64,000 bases of DNA from Siphonodentalium dalli. Lineage: Eukaryota > Mollusca > Scaphopoda > Gadilida > Siphonodentaliidae. Location: NCBI GenBank assembly GCA_032622095.1, contig CP136067.1, forward strand, positions 136,403,990 to 136,467,989, written 5' to 3'. A model generated the notes under the pieces. That model was not told the DNA's origin and made no database searches. It worked only from the letters and a program-made list of their open reading frames with translations. How positions within the stretch are numbered: the stretch's first letter is position 1; every line of letters starts with the position of its first letter. This document shows positions 60,440 to 64,000 of this stretch, piece by piece. Both the position numbers and the translations under genes were made by a program.

Positions 60440-60879
60440 GGTACAGGTTAGTTATGGGAGTTTGAAGTGGTCGCCATAGAGAGCAGATTTGAACTTGTCC
60501 AGGTCTGTGAGGGTAGCAATAGCAGGGCCAAGAGAGTTCCATGCAAGAATAGTACGTAGGTAGAATGAGGTGCGGATGTATTTGGGTTCAGTGAAAACAG
60601 TACAAATTTATTACCTCTGGATGTTGTGAGGGGATGGGGGCAGTGTCTCGTATATTAACAATATTGTTTTTGATTTTGTAGAACATGACAAGTGATGAAT
60701 ATAATCGTCGCTGTTCTAGAGAAGGCCATTGCATGTGTTTTAGCATGCCAGAGGCACTGCTTGGGTAGTTGTAAATGTTCAGTGTGTATACCGGGCTGCT
60801 CTGTATTGGACTATTTCTATTTGGTCTCTTGTGTATGCTTGCCATTGGTGCCATATGGTTGAGCAATATTCCAGTTTAA
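60440..60879 (-). pseudogene. LINE polymerase C-terminal fragment, truncated by a MITE
   Basis: On the minus strand the frame starts LEYCSTIW, then VQYRAARY, SASGMLKHMQWPSLEQRR and LVMFYKIKNN. After frame shifts it reads WNSLGPAI and DKFKSALY before a stop. These are canonical motifs of the last third of CR1-like LINE polymerases. The upstream (5') side is cut at 60880 by the TTAA MITE and coding sequence does not resume beyond it. Confidence 0.75.
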
Positions 60880-61372
60880 AGGTACGGTTGGCCTTGGTGG
60901 TGGGTATCCTGTGAAAATATTTCCACCCGTCAAAAACCGCCACAAACAGAAAGAACATCAAAATGTATACAAACTTTGTCCGTACACAAATGAGAAATAT
61001 CGCATAAACAGTATGTTATTGTCATATGTTTGACCATTGTTATGTAAACAAAAGCATAACAAGTTACTTTTCTGGTGTTTGTTTATATTATGGTGGTAAG
61101 CTTAACGAGCGTTCTTTGTTGGTGAATTCCTGATATGGAACTAATAAAGAGCTTTATGCCATTTGTGAGTGATTAGCCAGTAGCATTGTTATGTCTTCTG
61201 TAACACAATCAGGCTCTTGCTTAGGTAAAATATATTAGGTCTTTATGATAACATGCTGTTTACACGATGGTCATGGTATATATGAACGAAACTGTATGCG
61301 TTTTAATGTTTTTCTGTTTACGGTGATTGGAACAAATATGAATATTTTCGACAACTAAGGCCTCACGTGCCT
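60880..61372. mobile_element. TTAA MITE, second copy (AGGTACGG family)
   Basis: About 493 bases collinear with 52890-53383, including CCTTGGTGGTGGGTATCCTG and GGCCTCACGTGCCT. TTAA precedes it (60876-60879); after it comes TTA then GGGTACG, the start of the Harbinger-type unit, which seems to have inserted into the right-hand TTAA. Confidence 0.85.
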
Positions 61373-61375
61373 TTA

Positions 61376-64000
61376 GGGTACGTTCATATATACGCTGGCA
61401 ATATTACACTGCAAACTGCAAAAATGCCAGCTGCAAAGGTTGTTTTGTTTTGTTAGCTGGAATTTTTGCCAGCTACCGACTAGCTCGTGCTCGGTCGTTG
61501 TTGGTCGTCAACAATCAACGGTGATAAATGATAACGGCGTATACCCTCTCTGCCGGTGGCCTCAACACAAGGCCACCCACAATACTTGATTGTGTCTGTA
61601 CCGTCCTTGATACGATCGAATGGGATCAGGGTGTGTTCTCTGTGATTCTTATACACACTTAGTTATACATGTGTACGGATCTCCGTTATATGAAGATATG
61701 ATGATATGGCCTGATACAATAAGTACAAAAAGTGATGCTTCCCGAGTCATAATTGTGGGAGCAATATGGGAGGTGGTGGCAGGACTCACTATGAGTATCC
61801 ATGCATTGCTCCAAACGTGCTTACTTCAGTGAGCGTGTACAAATTCTCAATTGTGATCGAAATGGTCATGTATCGATCAGAATGGCACATTGAGATATCA
61901 CTCAATTCAGATCAAGCTGGGGATCGAATACGTCCCAACACCATCTACACAGACTGCGATATCGATGTAATTGTAGTGGTTTAAAGTGACTGCTTGTGTC
62001 GTGGTGGTGGGGCGGGGTCTAACTGTAGTGATAATGGGATGTTAGTCTTTAGCATTGATAAAGCATATATGGGCCTATATAATTATTCATGCCATTTGAA
62101 TAACAATATATTGTGTGCTTTTGATTAACTTGTGTTACTATTTATTTTATTTCTTTGTTTTGTTTTGTTTAACATCAGCACCACGTCCCCCACGTTGTTC
62201 TTAACTTATTGTTTCGCTTAACATGAAGACCAACGAGTTCGTGACTAAAATTATTGGAATGACAAGTTTGGAGTTTGGGATGATACCCAGGATGATTTGA
62301 ATTCGTCGGTTATCTTCGTTGAGCCAAGTGCGGACCCACCATATCCTGTCTAGGTGACGTTTATTGTACTCATATATGAGAAGCATCCCAACGAGAGAGC
62401 TGGCCGTGGCGATATCACATCCCAACATGTCAAGTGACATTATTTTGACTGGCCTAAGAATACCAACACGCATCGTGTTCTAATAATTGCGAACAGCTCA
62501 TCAATCACACAAAACGGCTGTCGTTCATAGATCACTACTAATGCTGATTTGTTGACAGCGGGCAGAAATTAATCCGTTTTGGCAATTTTGCAGCTGGCAT
62601 TTTTGGGTACGTTCATACGCTGGCAATATTGCACTGCAAACTGCAAAAATGCCAGCTGCAAAGGTTGTTTTGTTTTGTTTTGTTAGCTGGCATTTTTGCC
62701 AGCTACCGACGAGCTCGTGCTGTCTCGTGGCTGGTCGTCAACAATCAACGGTGGTATATGATAACGGGTGTATACATCTCTGCCGGTGGCCACAACACAA
62801 AGCCACTAACAATAATTGTTTGTGTCTGTACCGTCCTTGATACGATCGAATGTGATCGGGGTGTGTTCTCTGTGATTCTCATGCACACATAATTATACAT
62901 GTGGATCTCCGTTAAAGTGATGCTTCCGGAGTCATAAATGTGGGAGCTATTGGGGAAGTTGTGGCAGGACTCACTATGAGTATCCATGCATTGCTTCAAA
63001 TGTGCTTACTTCAGTGTACAAATTCTCAATTGTTATCGAAATGGTCATGTATCGATCAGAATGGCACATTGAGATATCACTCAATTCAGATCAAGCTGGA
63101 GTTCGAATACGTGCTAACACCATATACCAAGACTGCGATATCGATGTAATTGTAGTGGTTTAAAGGTGACTGGTTGTGTCGTCGTGGCGGTGGGGTGGGG
63201 TCTAACAGTAGGGATAATGGGATGTTAGTCTTTGGCATTGATAAAGCATATATGGGCCTATATTATTATTCATGCCATTTGAATAACTATATATTGTGTG
63301 CTTTTGATTAACTTGTATTACTATTTATTTGATTTCTTTGTTTTGTTTAACATCAGCACCACGTCCCCCCCCCCCCCGTTTTTCTTAACTTATTGTGTTG
63401 CTTAACATGAAGACCAACGAGTTTGTGACTAAAATTATTGGAATGACAAGTTTGGAGTTTGGGATGATACCCGGGAAGATTTGAATTCGTCGGTTATCTT
63501 CGTTGAGCCAAGTGCGGACGCACCACCTCCTGTCTAGGTGACGTTAATTGTACTCATATATGAGCAGTATCCCGCCGAGAGTGCTGGCCGTGGCGATATC
63601 ACATTCCAACATGTCAAGTGACATTATTTTGACTGGCCTAAGAATACCAACACGCACCGTGTTCTGATATATTGCAAACAGCTCATCAATCACGCAAAAC
63701 GGCTGTCGTTCATTGATCACTACTAACGCTGATTTGTTGACAGCGGGCAGAAATTAATCCGTTTTGGCAATTTTGCAGCTGGCATTTTTGGGTACGTTCA
63801 TACGCTGGCAATATTGCACTGCAAACTGCAAAAATGCCAGCTGCAAAGGTTGTTTTGTTTTGTTTTGTTAGCTGGCATTTTTGCCAGCTACCGACGAGCT
63901 CGTGCTGTCTCGTGGCTGGTCGTCAACAATCAACGGTGGTATATGATAACGGGTGTATACATCTCTGCCGGTGGCCACAACACAAGGCCACTAACAATAA
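61376..64000. mobile_element. Tandem PIF/Harbinger-derived units (~1.2 kb, at least 2.2 copies)
   Basis: Units starting GGGTACGTTCATA(TATA)CGCTGG begin at 61376, 62605 and 63790, giving steps of 1229 and 1185 bases; the last runs off the window. Each has TGCCAGCTGCAAAGG and AGCTGGCATTTTTGCCAGC self-complementary ends. The preceding TTA and GGGTACG start suit Harbinger integration at TWA. The units carry a decayed N-terminal transposase segment (next entry) but no full gene. Confidence 0.7.
62201..62473 (-). pseudogene. PIF/Harbinger transposase N-terminal remnant
   Basis: On the minus strand a 90-residue frame includes a helical stretch ending YEYNKRHLDR, then IWWVRTWLNEDNRR. The basic-aromatic R-x-WWVR-x-WL motif is typical of the N-terminus of HARBI1-like nucleases. 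No DDE catalytic region follows. The second tandem copy (about 63390-63665) has RRWCVRTWL and an in-frame TAA, so both are inactive. Confidence 0.55.

Overview
The window looks like intron-rich, transposon-dense nuclear DNA of a metazoan, most likely a marine lophotrochozoan such as a mollusc. It is AT-rich and has no long host ORFs. It carries several non-LTR retrotransposon (LINE) tails, PIF/Harbinger debris, many TTAA-target miniature elements, a Polinton/Maverick-like element and long minisatellites. I recognise no tRNA, rRNA, operon or CRISPR. The organism call is inference from repeat types only.

Host coding content (minus strand): one gene can be assembled from six short exons at 60130-60022, 56752-56649, 55645-55492, 43227-43070, 40275-40158 and 34931-34733. 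Two cysteine-containing exon types alternate. Type B has a phase 1 acceptor and a phase 2 donor; type A has a phase 2 acceptor and a phase 1 donor. All five junctions keep one open frame, and the last exon ends in a hydrophobic tail resembling a GPI-anchor signal. The 5' end lies upstream of what I can read. A further type B exon at 2670-2457 marks a second, paralogous gene. I do not recognise the family.

Layout. 0.1-2.4 kb: MITE half, degenerate LINE, short AAAGAA-type repeats. 2.4-2.7 kb: paralogous exon. 5.6-14.7 kb: a duplicated block of diverged ~190-bp tandem monomers followed by LINE tails and foldback repeats. 14.8-16.8 kb: inverted arrays of a CGTGCGCACG palindrome. 17.7-26.9 kb: GAT-rich repeats, then 8.8 kb of a 42-bp satellite. 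27-37 kb: several MITEs and the anchored terminal exon. 37.1-39.2 kb: an element with palindrome arrays inside its inverted ends. 39.26-40.16 kb: a 33-bp minisatellite made of copies of a 5' splice site. 40.3-43 kb: LINE tails and MITEs. 44.69-53.79 kb: a 9.1-kb Polinton-like element with 3.4-kb inverted arms. 54.2-55.5 kb: TTAA MITEs and a second splice-donor repeat array. 56-60 kb: exons, hairpins and LINE tails. 60.9-64 kb: a TTAA MITE and tandem Harbinger-type units.

The two most interesting things are the Polinton-like element (6-bp target duplication CCCATA, AG...CT ends, very long inverted arms around a 1.8-kb core carrying a zinc finger-ATPase gene) and the tandem amplification of 5' splice sites at two separate exons of the same gene. 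Several insertions can be dated relative to each other, because an unoccupied copy of the target is present elsewhere in the window.
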